Under the pieces are notes generated by a model, which was not told where the DNA came from, did no database searches, and saw only the letters and a list, made by a program, of their open reading frames with translations. The translations under genes and the position numbers were made by a program. Positions 51,408-62,509 of a DNA stretch of 64,000 bases are shown one piece after another. The first letter of the stretch is position 1. Each line of letters opens with the position of its first letter. The stretch is from Pseudomonadota bacterium (GTDB lineage Bacteria > Pseudomonadota > Alphaproteobacteria > Rhizobiales > Xanthobacteraceae), in the NCBI GenBank assembly GCA_023404675.1, contig JAEYAW010000039.1, positions 4,824-68,823 of the forward strand, written 5' to 3'.

Positions 51408-52175
51408 ATGACTTTGTTCGACTTGACCGGAAAGGTCGCGATCATCACCGGCTCGTCGCGCGGCATTGGCCGGGCCATCGCCGAGCGCATGGCCGAGCAT
51501 GGCGCGAAGGTCGTGATCTCATCGCGGAAGAAAGAGCCTTGCGATGAGGTTGCCGACGCCATCAACGCCAAGGCCGGGCAGAAGGTCGCGATCTCGGTCC
51601 CTGCGAATATTTCGACCAAGGACGATCTGCAGAACCTCGTCGAGCAGACCAACGCGGCCTTCGGCAAGATCGACATCGTGGTCTGCAACGCGGCGTCCAA
51701 TCCCTACTATGGCCCGCAGGCCGGGATTTCCGACGATCAGTTTCGCAAGATTCTCGACAACAACATCGTCGCCAACCACTGGCTGATCTCGCTCGCCGTG
51801 CCGCAGATGAAGGAACGCAAGGATGGCTCGATCATCATCGTGTCGTCGATCGGCGGCCTCAAGGGTTCCACCATCATCGGGGCCTACTGCATTTCCAAGG
51901 CTGCCGACATGCAGCTCGCGCGCAACCTCGCGTGCGAATATGGGCCGGACAATATCCGCGTGAACTGCATCGCGCCGGGTCTGATCAAGACCGATTTCGC
52001 CCGCGCGCTGTGGGAGGATCCCGCGACGCTGAAGGCCTCGACGGCCCGCTCGCCGTTGCAGCGGATCGGCGAGCCGGACGAGATCGCGGGCGCGGCGGTG
52101 TTCCTCGCCTCGAAGGCCGGCAATTTCACCACCGGCCAGACCATTGTGATCGATGGCGGCGCCACCATCAGCTAG
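51408..52175 (+). CDS. Short-chain dehydrogenase (FabG-like)
   Basis: 255 residues. TGSSRGIG (about 14-21) cofactor motif, SSRKKEP after strand 2 (NADP type), CNAASNPYYGP in place of NNAG, catalytic AYCISKAADM, and FTTGQTIVIDGGATIS at the end. AAGGAGG precedes ATG 51408 by six bases. It follows the histidine phosphatase gene at 45 bases on the same strand, forming a two-gene unit, and ends in the terminator at 52203. It resembles DHRS4-type and bacterial 3-ketoacyl reductases. Substrate unknown. Confidence 0.93.
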   Translation: MTLFDLTGKVAIITGSSRGIGRAIAERMAEHGAKVVISSRKKEPCDEVADAINAKAGQKVAISVPANISTKDDLQNLVEQTNAAFGKIDIVVCNAASNPYYGPQAGISDDQFRKILDNNIVANHWLISLAVPQMKERKDGSIIIVSSIGGLKGSTIIGAYCISKAADMQLARNLACEYGPDNIRVNCIAPGLIKTDFARALWEDPATLKASTARSPLQRIGEPDEIAGAAVFLASKAGNFTTGQTIVIDGGATIS

Positions 52176-52202
52176 CAGTTTTCGTGACAGATATTTCAGC
52201 GT

Positions 52203-52238
52203 CGAATGGCCGGGGTCTGCTCCGGCCATTCGTTTTTC
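52203..52238 (+). terminator. Rho-independent terminator of the SDR gene
   Basis: CGAATGGCCGG at 52203-52213 pairs with CCGGCCATTCG at 52222-52232 around an eight-base loop, followed by TTTTTC. Confidence 0.9.
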
Positions 52239-52326
52239 GATGGTCGCGCGCCATTGTGTTTGCCTCGTGCTTGCATGTTTCCGCGGGTGATGGTGTCCTT
52301 CCCTGACCCACGGGAGGACGCGCGGC

Positions 52327-55095
52327 ATGGATGCTGAGAATCTGGGCAATCGCGGCGTTGACACGGCCGAGGACGCGCAGCTGCGGGCCGATATCCGGTT
52401 GCTTGGGCGAATCCTCGGGGACACAGTCCGCGACCAGGAAGGCGAGACGATTTTCGATCTCGTCGAGCGCATCCGCCAGACATCGGTCCGCTTCCATCGC
52501 GACGATGATCGTCCGGCCCGGCAGGAACTCGAACAGATCCTGGATGGCCTGAGCGTCGCCGAGACCGTGCAGATCGTTCGCGCCTACAGCTATTTTTCGC
52601 ATCTCGCCAATATCGCCGAGGATCAGAACCTGATCCGGCAGGCGCGGATGCAGGACCGTTCCGGGCAGGCGCCCCGCGTCGGCACGCTTGCAGAGGCGGT
52701 CGGCCGTGCGCTGACGGCGGGCAATACAGTTACAGCGCTTCGGGCGTTTTTCGATGGCGCGCTGGTGAGTCCGGTTCTTACCGCGCACCCGACCGAGGTC
52801 CGGCGCAAGAGCACGATGGACCGGGAAATGGAGATCGCGCGGCTGCTCGAATATCGCGAGCGGACCCAGCTTGTTCCGGCCGAGGAGGAGGATGTGGCCG
52901 AGCGCCTGTCGCGCGCGGTGCTGACCTTGTGGCAGACCAACCTGCTGCGCCGGACCAAGCTGACGGTGCTCGACGAGGTCGCCAACGGACTGTCGTTTTA
53001 CGACTACTCGTTCCTGCGCGAACTGCCGCGGCTGTATTGCGCGCTGGAGGATCAACTCCGTGGAGACGAGAGCGAGGCGCCGGAGCTTGCAAGCTTCCTG
53101 CGGATGGGAAGCTGGATCGGCGGCGACCGCGACGGAAATCCGTTCGTCACGGCGCATGTGATGCGCGGCGCGCTGCGTTTGCAGAGTGCGAGGATCCTGC
53201 GGTTCTATCTCGAAGAGCTGCATGTGCTCGGCTCGGAGCTGTCGCTGGCGAGTGCGCTGGTCGAGGTGTCACAGGACTTGCAGGCGCTCGCGGACCATTC
53301 GCCCGACGCCTCCCAGCATCGCTCCGGCGAGCCGTATCGCCGTGCGGTCACCGGCGTCTATGCGCGACTGGCCGCCACGGCGGCGGCGCTCGGCCATCCA
53401 GATATCGCGCGCGAGCCGGTCGGGGAGGCAGCGGCCTATGACGGGCCCGCCGCGTTCAAGGCCGATCTCGATGTGGTTCATCGCTCGCTGATCGCGAACA
53501 ACTCAGCTGTTGTGGCGCGCGGGCGCCTGCGACGTTTGCGCCGCGCCATCGACTGCTTCGGCTTTCACCTTGCACAGCTCGACATGCGGCAGAACTCGGA
53601 CGTGCATGAGCGCACCATAGCCGAGCTGCTTGAGGCCGTGGCTCCCGGCACGAACTATCTGACGCTCGACGAGGATGCGCGCATCGCGCTGCTTGCGCGC
53701 GAACTGACGACCGCGCGGCCGCTGGTGTCGCCATTCCTGCTCTATGGCGAGGAGACGAAGGGCGAACTCGCGGTGTTTCAGGCGGCGGCCGAAGCGCATC
53801 GCAAATTCGGGCCGGCGGTCATTCCTCACAGCATCATCTCCAAGGCGGCGGGCGTCTCTGACCTTCTGGAAGTGGCGGTGTTGCTTAAGGAGGCGGGACT
53901 GGTCGATGCGTCCGGGCGCGCCGCGCTCACCATTGTGCCACTGTTCGAAACCATCGCGGACTTGCAGGAATCCGCGCGCATCATGGAGGCGGCGTTCGCG
54001 CTGCCGGAATATCGCCGCCTCGTCGCCAGCCGGGGCGATGTGCAGGAAGTGATGCTGGGGTATTCCGACAGCAACAAGGATGGCGGCTTCGTCACGTCGG
54101 GCTGGGAGCTTTACAAGGCCGAGATTGGCCTCATCGAGGTTTTCGCGCGCCATGGTGTGCGGCTGCGCCTGTTTCACGGACGCGGCGGATCGGTCGGGCG
54201 CGGCGGTGGTCCGAGCTATGACGCGATCATCGCGCAGCCGGGCGGGGCGGTGGACGGCCAGATCCGCATCACCGAGCAGGGCGAGATCATCTCCAGCAAA
54301 TATTCCAATCCCGAGGTCGGACGCGGCAATCTGGAAATTCTCGCGGCTGCCACGCTGGAGGCCAGCCTGCTCCAGCCGAGGCATCGCGCGCCGCGTGACG
54401 AATATCTCGCCGCGATGGAGGAGCTTTCGGCGCTGGCCTATGCGGCCTATCGCAATCTCGTCTACGAGACCGACGGGTTCGAGGACTACTTCTGGGCGTC
54501 GACCGTCATCACCGAGATCGCGACGCTGAATATCGGAAGCCGTCCGGCCTCGCGGACCAAAACGCGCCGGATCGACGATCTTCGCGCGATCCCGTGGGTG
54601 TTCAGCTGGGCGCAGTGCCGGCTGATGCTGCCGGGCTGGTATGGCTTCGGTACGGCGATCGAGCAATGGGTCGCCGCGCATCCGGACAAGGGCATCGCGT
54701 TCTTTCAGGAGATGTACCGCGAGTGGCCGTTCTTCCGCACGCTGCTGTCGAACATGGACATGGTGCTGGCCAAGAGCAACATCGCGGTTGCCTCACGCTA
54801 CGCCGACCTGGTGCAGGATACCGAGCTGCGCACGCGCATTTTCACCCGCATTCGCCGGGAATGGCATCTGGCGATCGAGACGCTGCTGGACATCATGGCG
54901 CAGGACCGGTTGCTGGAGCGCAATCCGCAGCTCGAACGCTCGATCCGCAACCGCTTTCCGTATCTCGATCCGCTCAACCACGTGCAGGTCGAACTGCTCA
55001 AGAAGCACCGGGCGCAGAACGACGATCCGCAGGTGCTGCGCGGCATTCAGCTCACCATCAATGGCATTTCGGCGGGGCTTCGCAACAGCGGATGA
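52327..55095 (+). CDS. ppc: Phosphoenolpyruvate carboxylase
   Basis: Carboxylates PEP to oxaloacetate, refilling the TCA cycle that starts with GltA. 922 residues, normal size. Catalytic His in LTAHPTEVRRKS (about residue 157), GGDRDGNPFVT, LGYSDSNKDGGFVTS, the mobile loop FHGRGGSVGRGGGP and the C-terminal NGISAGLRNSG, all intact. In many bacteria activated by acetyl-CoA and inhibited by aspartate; the C-terminal sites are of the bacterial kind. It ends in a strong bidirectional terminator. Chaperone-like or phosphorylation sites of plants are absent. Confidence 0.98.
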   Translation: MDAENLGNRGVDTAEDAQLRADIRLLGRILGDTVRDQEGETIFDLVERIRQTSVRFHRDDDRPARQELEQILDGLSVAETVQIVRAYSYFSHLANIAEDQNLIRQARMQDRSGQAPRVGTLAEAVGRALTAGNTVTALRAFFDGALVSPVLTAHPTEVRRKSTMDREMEIARLLEYRERTQLVPAEEEDVAERLSRAVLTLWQTNLLRRTKLTVLDEVANGLSFYDYSFLRELPRLYCALEDQLRGDESEAPELASFLRMGSWIGGDRDGNPFVTAHVMRGALRLQSARILRFYLEELHVLGSELSLASALVEVSQDLQALADHSPDASQHRSGEPYRRAVTGVYARLAATAAALGHPDIAREPVGEAAAYDGPAAFKADLDVVHRSLIANNSAVVARGRLRRLRRAIDCFGFHLAQLDMRQNSDVHERTIAELLEAVAPGTNYLTLDEDARIALLARELTTARPLVSPFLLYGEETKGELAVFQAAAEAHRKFGPAVIPHSIISKAAGVSDLLEVAVLLKEAGLVDASGRAALTIVPLFETIADLQESARIMEAAFALPEYRRLVASRGDVQEVMLGYSDSNKDGGFVTSGWELYKAEIGLIEVFARHGVRLRLFHGRGGSVGRGGGPSYDAIIAQPGGAVDGQIRITEQGEIISSKYSNPEVGRGNLEILAAATLEASLLQPRHRAPRDEYLAAMEELSALAYAAYRNLVYETDGFEDYFWASTVITEIATLNIGSRPASRTKTRRIDDLRAIPWVFSWAQCRLMLPGWYGFGTAIEQWVAAHPDKGIAFFQEMYREWPFFRTLLSNMDMVLAKSNIAVASRYADLVQDTELRTRIFTRIRREWHLAIETLLDIMAQDRLLERNPQLERSIRNRFPYLDPLNHVQVELLKKHRAQNDDPQVLRGIQLTINGISAGLRNSG

Positions 55096-55230
55096 TGTCG
55101 CCGGGCTTGCCTCGCCCGAAACGGGCGAGGCCTGTCGCCAGTGCGGGATCAAGGCGCTCGATGACCTGCACGCTCTGCGTGGCGCACGCCCCGATGCTGG
55201 CCTGTTCAATCAGGCGCGGCGACAGCCGAA

Positions 55231-55272
55231 AACAAAGACAGCCGGGTCGCGAGCGGCCCGGCTGTCTTTGTT
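55231..55272. terminator. Perfect 16-bp bidirectional terminator
   Basis: AACAAAGACAGCCGGG at 55231-55246 and CCCGGCTGTCTTTGTT at 55257-55272 are exact reverse complements with a 10-base loop. It separates ppc and the convergent DUF1476 gene. Confidence 0.9.
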
Positions 55273-55359
55273 CAGGATTTCTGTAGGTCGTTTTGCTGCG
55301 CTCGGAACGCCGATCCGGACGTGGGCGACCGGCGATTCGGCCTCCCGGGGACCGGGGCG

Positions 55360-55683
55360 TTACTGCCCGGCCTTCACCTGCTCCACGGCCGTGGCCATCA
55401 ACTCGTCCATCTTGGTCCGGATCTCGGTCTCCGAGACGGCGATGCCCTTGGCATCGAGGTCCGTTTTAACCTTGCGGAATACGTCCTCCGAGCCGGCTTC
55501 CTCGAAGTCGGCCGCCACGACCTCCTTGGCGTAGGCCGTCACGTCATCGCCGGACAGACCGAGCTTTTCGGCCACCCAGACGCCCAGAAGCCGGTTGCGG
55601 CGGGCTTCCGCCTTGAATTTCAGTTCCGCGTCCAGCGCAAACTTGCGTTCAAAGCCTTCTTCGCGCTTGTCGAACGTCGTCAT
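55360..55683 (-). CDS. DUF1476 protein, F1-ATPase inhibitor zeta subunit family
   Basis: 107 residues, all helical and charged. In Paracoccus this family (zeta subunit) inhibits the F1F0-ATPase by inserting its N-terminus. Typical start TTFDKREEGFERKFALDAEL, then FKAEARRNRLLGVWVAEKLG. ATG 55683 is the family start; the open frame to 55998 overlaps purC. As in related genomes it is divergent from purC (295 bases between starts). It has its own terminator shared with ppc. Confidence 0.94.
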   Translation of the reverse strand: MTTFDKREEGFERKFALDAELKFKAEARRNRLLGVWVAEKLGLSGDDVTAYAKEVVAADFEEAGSEDVFRKVKTDLDAKGIAVSETEIRTKMDELMATAVEQVKAGQ

Positions 55684-55978
55684 GGCAGGGGTTCCGTCCA
55701 TCTGGGGCAGGCAGCCGGCGTTGCGGCGGTGGGATTCGGTGCCTAGATAGACGGACGGACCGGCGACGGCAACCGGCGCGAGGTCGCAGCCGGCCGGGTA
55801 AAACCCCAAACGGCCGCCTTGCGGTCGATTGTGCTGGGCAGGCCAATGGGATAGGTTGCGGCGAGGTTCGCCTCTCGGCCCGTTCGCCGTGAGACCTTCG
55901 TGGCAGCTCCGCTGCGGAACGCGTCTGGCACAGGAGCAAACCCAGTTCATGGACTTCAACAACACACGGTACATCCCT

Positions 55979-56746
55979 ATGAGCCGTCGGCGTCGCATTT
56001 ACGAAGGCAAGGCCAAGGTCCTCTATGAAGGTCCGGAGCCTGGCACCCTGATCCAGCATTTCAAGGACGATGCGACGGCGTTCAACGCCAAGAAACATCA
56101 GGTCATCGAAGGCAAGGGGGTCCTGAACAACCGGATTTCGGAATACGTCTTCCAGCACCTCAACGATATCGGGGTGCCGACGCATTTCATCCGCCGCCTC
56201 AACATGCGCGAACAACTGATCCGCGAGGTCGAGATCGTGCCGCTTGAGGTGGTGGTGCGCAACGTCGCCGCCGGCTCGCTGTCGCAGCGGCTCGGGATCG
56301 AGGAGGGCACCCAGCTGCCGCGCTCGATCATCGAGTTCTACTACAAGAACGACCAGCTCAACGACCCGATGGTGTCGGAAGAGCATATCACCGCGTTCGG
56401 CTGGGCGACGCCGCAGGAGATCGACGACATCATGGCGCTGGCCATCCGCGTCAATGATTTCCTGTCCGGCCTGTTCCTCGGCATCGGCATCCGTCTTGTC
56501 GACTTCAAGATGGAGTGTGGCCGGCTGTTCGAGAACGACATGATGCGAATCATTGTCGCCGACGAGATTTCCCCCGATTCGTGCCGGCTGTGGGACATCA
56601 AGTCCAACGAGAAGCTCGACAAGGACCGCTTCCGCCGCGATCTCGGCGGGCTCGTGGAGGCCTATACCGAGGTGGCCCGCCGCCTCGGCATCCTCAGCGA
56701 GAACGAGCGTCCGGCCGGTCCCGGCCCGGTGCTGGTGAAGGGCTGA
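55979..56746 (+). CDS. purC: Phosphoribosylaminoimidazole-succinocarboxamide synthase (SAICAR synthetase)
   Basis: Joins CAIR and aspartate using ATP in purine synthesis; the product is used by PurB (39138). 255 residues. MSRRRRIYEGKAKVLYEG start with its nucleotide-binding residues, VVVRNVAAGSLSQRLG, DEISPDSCRLWD. ATG 55979 is chosen over 55949 because relatives begin there. It opens the purC-purS-small gene-purQ run on the plus strand. Confidence 0.97.
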   Translation: MSRRRRIYEGKAKVLYEGPEPGTLIQHFKDDATAFNAKKHQVIEGKGVLNNRISEYVFQHLNDIGVPTHFIRRLNMREQLIREVEIVPLEVVVRNVAAGSLSQRLGIEEGTQLPRSIIEFYYKNDQLNDPMVSEEHITAFGWATPQEIDDIMALAIRVNDFLSGLFLGIGIRLVDFKMECGRLFENDMMRIIVADEISPDSCRLWDIKSNEKLDKDRFRRDLGGLVEAYTEVARRLGILSENERPAGPGPVLVKG

Positions 56747-56800
56747 AGTCGGTTGAGTCCAGGGTGACCGCGTGCGGTCGATGAGATCGGTTGAGTTGAG

Positions 56801-57046
56801 ATGAAAGCGCGAGTCACCGTCACGTTGAAGAACGGCGTCCTCGATCCGCAGGGAAAGGCGATCGAGGGCGCGCTGAAGTCGCTTGGTGTCGAGGGCATTG
56901 CCAGCGTCCGGCAGGGCAAGGTGTTCGATATCGAGGTCGCCGCCGCCGACAGCGCCAAGGCGGAAGCGGCGCTGAAGGCCGCCGCCGACAAGCTGCTGGC
57001 GAACACGGTGATCGAGAATTATGCGATCGAGGTGATGAGGGCATAG
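56801..57046 (+). CDS. purS: FGAM synthase subunit PurS
   Basis: 81 residues, the small bridging subunit that joins PurQ and short PurL into active FGAM synthase. Matches the family (MKARVTVTLKNGVLDPQGKA, SVRQGKVFDIEV). It lies 54 bases after purC and 13 bases before the next small gene. Confidence 0.97.
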   Translation: MKARVTVTLKNGVLDPQGKAIEGALKSLGVEGIASVRQGKVFDIEVAAADSAKAEAALKAAADKLLANTVIENYAIEVMRA

Positions 57047-57059
57047 TCGAGGGTTCGCC

Positions 57060-57290
57060 ATGGCAGAGATCACCAACGAACGGATTTTCGAGGTGCTCAA
57101 ACAGGTCCAGCAGCGCCCCGACCGGGTCGATCACAAGGTGGATGAGCTCAAGAGCGAGATGGGCGCTTTGCGCGGACATATGATTTCGCTTCAGCAGGAT
57201 ACCCATAACATCTATGCGATCTTGGGGCGGCATGAGCTCAGATTTGATCGGATAGAGCAGCGTCTTGATCTTCAAGAGTCTCCAGTCTGA
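57060..57290 (+). CDS. Small coiled-coil-like protein between purS and purQ
   Basis: 76 residues, helical, charged, with heptad-like spacing (ITNERIFEVLKQVQQRPDRV, then DHKVDELKSEMGALRGHMIS). Ends one base before the purQ start, so translation is coupled to purQ. I know similar short proteins at this position in Bradyrhizobium relatives but no function for them. No membrane segment or motif. It may assist the PurSQL complex, or may be a regulatory peptide of the operon. Confidence 0.8.
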   Translation: MAEITNERIFEVLKQVQQRPDRVDHKVDELKSEMGALRGHMISLQQDTHNIYAILGRHELRFDRIEQRLDLQESPV

Positions 57291-57291
57291 C

Positions 57292-57993
57292 ATGAAAGCC
57301 GCCATTCTCGTTTTTCCCGGCATCAATCGCGAGCGCGACATGGCGCGCGCGCTGAAGCTTGTTTCGGGCCACGCGCCGGCGATGGTCTGGCACGCCGAGA
57401 CCGAGCTGCCCGCCGGGACCGATCTCGTCGTCGTGCCCGGCGGCTTTTCCTATGGAGATTATCTGCGCTGCGGCGCCATCGCCGCGCGCGCGCCGGTGAT
57501 GGACGCGGTGCGTGCTTTCGCGGCGAAGGGCGGATTGGTTCTCGGCGTCTGCAACGGATTCCAGATTCTGTGCGAGAGTGGATTGCTGCCCGGCGTTCTG
57601 ATGCGCAACTCGCGGCTCAAATTCCTGTGCCACGACGTGCATCTGCGGGTGGAGCGCTCGGACACCCCGTTCACACGCGGCTATAATGCAGGACAGGTGA
57701 TCCGGGTGCCCGTCGCCCACGGCGAGGGCAACTTCACCGCGGATGCCGACACGCTGGCGCGGATCGAGGGCGAGGGCCGGGTGCTCTATCGCTACTGCAC
57801 CGCATCAGGTGAAGTCAGCGAGAGCGCCAACATCAATGGTGCTGCGAACTCGATCGCCGGCATCATCAGCGAGCGCGGCAATGTCCTCGGCATGATGCCG
57901 CATCCGGAAAATCACGTCGAGGATGTGATGGGGTGCACGGACGGACGCGGATTGTTCGCCGGTCTTGTCGCGCACCTGGAACGGGCAGCCTGA
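57292..57993 (+). CDS. purQ: FGAM synthase glutaminase subunit PurQ
   Basis: 233 residues, class I glutamine amidotransferase releasing ammonia for FGAM synthase. Nucleophile Cys in LGVCNGFQIL (about residue 86), catalytic His and Glu in MMPHPENHVED near the end; PGGFSYGDYLRCG forms the oxyanion area. ATG 57292 is one base after the previous stop. PurL is at 60253, beyond two opposite-strand genes. Confidence 0.97.
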   Translation: MKAAILVFPGINRERDMARALKLVSGHAPAMVWHAETELPAGTDLVVVPGGFSYGDYLRCGAIAARAPVMDAVRAFAAKGGLVLGVCNGFQILCESGLLPGVLMRNSRLKFLCHDVHLRVERSDTPFTRGYNAGQVIRVPVAHGEGNFTADADTLARIEGEGRVLYRYCTASGEVSESANINGAANSIAGIISERGNVLGMMPHPENHVEDVMGCTDGRGLFAGLVAHLERAA

Positions 57994-58098
57994 GCGGCTT
58001 CACCGCATCGAACCGAGACGCTCGCGGTACGTCGCAGCTTCTTGCCGAACAAACAGGACCTGCGCGAGAGGCGGCGCTGCCGCGCAGATCGTTGAAGT

Positions 58099-59442
58099 TC
58101 AGGCGGTCTTCAGCTTCGCCAGAAACTCATCCACGTTCGAGCGCAGGCGGCCATTCTCGATCGCGAGCGACTGGGCGCAATTGGCAACTTCCGCTGCGGC
58201 AGCGCCGGTATCCTCGGCCCCGCGGTTGACCTGCACGATGTTCTCGGCAACACCGCTCGCGCCCTGCGCGGCCTGATGGACGCTGTGGGCGATCTCGCGT
58301 GTGGCGAGATCCTGCTGGCTGACAGCATCGGAGATCGCCGAAGTGATCTCCGAAATGCGGCCGATGGTCTTGCTGACTTCGGCGATCACTCGCACCGTGT
58401 CATCGGTGGCCGACTGCATCCCGGTGACCTGGACGCCGATCTGTTCGGTCGCCTTGGCGGTCTGGGCCGCCAGCGCCTTGACCTCCTGCGCCACGACAGC
58501 GAAACCGCGTCCTGCCTCGCCGGCACGGGCGGCCTCGATCGTGGCGTTGAGGGCGAGCAGGTTGGTCTGCTCGGCAATGGCGGTGATCATCTTGACGACT
58601 TCGCCGATCTGGCCGGCGGCCTGACTGAGCGTCGCGATCCGGCTATTGGCGTCGTCGGCCTGGCCCACGGCGTTTTTTGCGATCGAGAGCGAATCACGCA
58701 CTTGCCGGGCGATCTCGGAGACCGACGAGCCCAGCTCCTCGCTTGCGGCCGCCACGGTCTGAACATTGGCCGAGGCTTCCTCGGAAGCCGCGGCAACGTT
58801 CACGGCAAGCGACTGGGTGGTCGATGCATTCTGCTGCAGGCCACCGGCGTGACGCTGCAGGTCGTTGGCGACGGTCGAGACCGCGTCCACCGTGTTCCCG
58901 ATGGTGGTCTTGAACATGGTGCCGATATTTTCGACCAGCTCGCGCTTTTCGCGGTTGCCGGCTTCGAGATAGACGCAGATGGCGTAGTCCATGTCGAGCA
59001 GCGCAGCCTTGACGATCGCATTGATCAGCGCCGCGCGCTGATCGGCCGATTTGCCACGCCAGCCGCTGGTGTTGGCTTCGACCTCGCGGACAAGACCCGC
59101 AATGAGGCGGCTATATCCGGCGATGTACAGGCCGGGTGCGAGGCCGAGACGATGATGCGTCTCGCCGATCCTGGTGACGGATTCGACGTACCGATGGTCG
59201 AAGCGCCCGGACAGGATCACCGCCCAATGCTCGATCTGCCGCTGCCTTGCATGCGCAATGATCGCGGCGTTCGGAAAGAAGCGGGCGACTTCGGGAAAGG
59301 TGCTGAGGTCGGTGTAGAACCTGTCGAGGATCGCAGGGAGCGCGTTTGTGACGAGCGGGGCTGCTTCCCTGAGCAACGCAATGGTGGTCGAATCGATATC
59401 TGCGAACGCCAGACGACGTTCGGTCGCATATGCAGAATTCAT
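58099..59442 (-). CDS. Globin-coupled methyl-accepting chemotaxis protein (HemAT-like)
   Basis: Soluble aerotaxis transducer of 447 residues, with no membrane segment. Residues about 10-165 are a sensor globin with proximal His H96 in IGETHHRLGLAPGLYIAGY, the HemAT pattern. Residues about 180-447 are the MCP signalling helix pair with the hairpin tip EQTNLLALNATIEAARAGEAG and GRGFAVVAQEVKALA. Binds haem/oxygen and signals to CheA/CheW. No che gene adjacent. It sits on the minus strand within the purine gene run, between purQ and purL. Confidence 0.94.
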   Translation of the reverse strand: MNSAYATERRLAFADIDSTTIALLREAAPLVTNALPAILDRFYTDLSTFPEVARFFPNAAIIAHARQRQIEHWAVILSGRFDHRYVESVTRIGETHHRLGLAPGLYIAGYSRLIAGLVREVEANTSGWRGKSADQRAALINAIVKAALLDMDYAICVYLEAGNREKRELVENIGTMFKTTIGNTVDAVSTVANDLQRHAGGLQQNASTTQSLAVNVAAASEEASANVQTVAAASEELGSSVSEIARQVRDSLSIAKNAVGQADDANSRIATLSQAAGQIGEVVKMITAIAEQTNLLALNATIEAARAGEAGRGFAVVAQEVKALAAQTAKATEQIGVQVTGMQSATDDTVRVIAEVSKTIGRISEITSAISDAVSQQDLATREIAHSVHQAAQGASGVAENIVQVNRGAEDTGAAAAEVANCAQSLAIENGRLRSNVDEFLAKLKTA

Positions 59443-59593
59443 AGCCGGGCCGTATTGTCGAAACGGCCACGCCGGCCGCAGGCAGATCGGACGCCAGGCG
59501 CGGTCAAGGAACGCTGCCGTCAGGTGAAAGAAATTTCACATTGCAGTTTCCAAGTATTTAATTTTATGGAAATTTCGAACAACCCGCTCCCGA

Positions 59594-60052
59594 CTACCGA
59601 GGGTTGCGATTGATCCGCTTGATTGTGCCCGAGAAGCTGAACAGCGGCCGCTCGCCCGTATGCAGAAGACCGCGAACGAAGACGAGCGACTTGCCACCCC
59701 TCGTAACTTCGCCGGTCGCCTCGACCAGATCACCTTCGCGCGCTGCATCCAGAAACTCGCAGGCGAAGCTGACGGTGACGCCGGGACCCTCGAGAATGGG
59801 TGAGGCGAAGGCGAACAGGCTGTAATCCGCGAACGTCATGTAGCATCCGCCGTGCACCACGCCGAGCCCGTTCAGATGCCGCTGGTCGACCCTGAAAGCG
59901 GCCCGGATGCTGCCGTCCTCTTCCGTCCGGTGCCAGAACGGCCCGTTGTGCGCCTCGAACGTGTCGCGGACCCAGGTTCGCCAGCCGGCGAATTCGCCGT
60001 CGGTGGCGATCATGGCATCAGGGCGGGTTGTCCGGGGCGGCGCGACGTTCAC
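59594..60052 (-). CDS. PaaI-type thioesterase (hotdog fold)
   Basis: 152 residues, expected to hydrolyse acyl-CoA thioesters. The hotdog signature VVHGGCYMTFADYSLFAFA has the catalytic Asp, and SFACEFLDAAREGDLVEATG follows. Its upstream neighbour is purL (divergent) and downstream is the globin chemoreceptor. May act in phenylacetyl-CoA or fatty acyl-CoA turnover; substrate unknown. Confidence 0.92.
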   Translation of the reverse strand: MNVAPPRTTRPDAMIATDGEFAGWRTWVRDTFEAHNGPFWHRTEEDGSIRAAFRVDQRHLNGLGVVHGGCYMTFADYSLFAFASPILEGPGVTVSFACEFLDAAREGDLVEATGEVTRGGKSLVFVRGLLHTGERPLFSFSGTIKRINRNPR

Positions 60053-60252
60053 GGCGTCTCCTCGCTAAGCTGTGGATCGGGTGACCGTCTTAGGGCGTTG
60101 GGCGGGTGCAATGCAACCACCGCACTGGGCATTTGCCGCTTTTGCTCCTATCTGCACGCTTGCAGCCGCCGGACGGCCCGTGCACAAGGGGCTCTCCGCC
60201 CTGAGCTTCACGTTCTGACCCGGCCCCGCGAGGGCGTGGAACCGCAATCCCG

Positions 60253-62466
<2,214 letters not shown>

Positions 62467-62485
62467 GTTTTCTTACAATCCGGGA

Positions 62486-62509
62486 CGCGGCGCTCAGTCA
62501 AGCGCCGCG
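62486..62509. terminator. Hairpin between convergent purL and hydrolase genes
   Basis: CGCGGCGCT at 62486-62494 and AGCGCCGCG at 62501-62509 are complementary around CAGTCA, overlapping the last codons of the hydrolase. No T-tract on the plus strand; terminator role is tentative. Confidence 0.4.
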
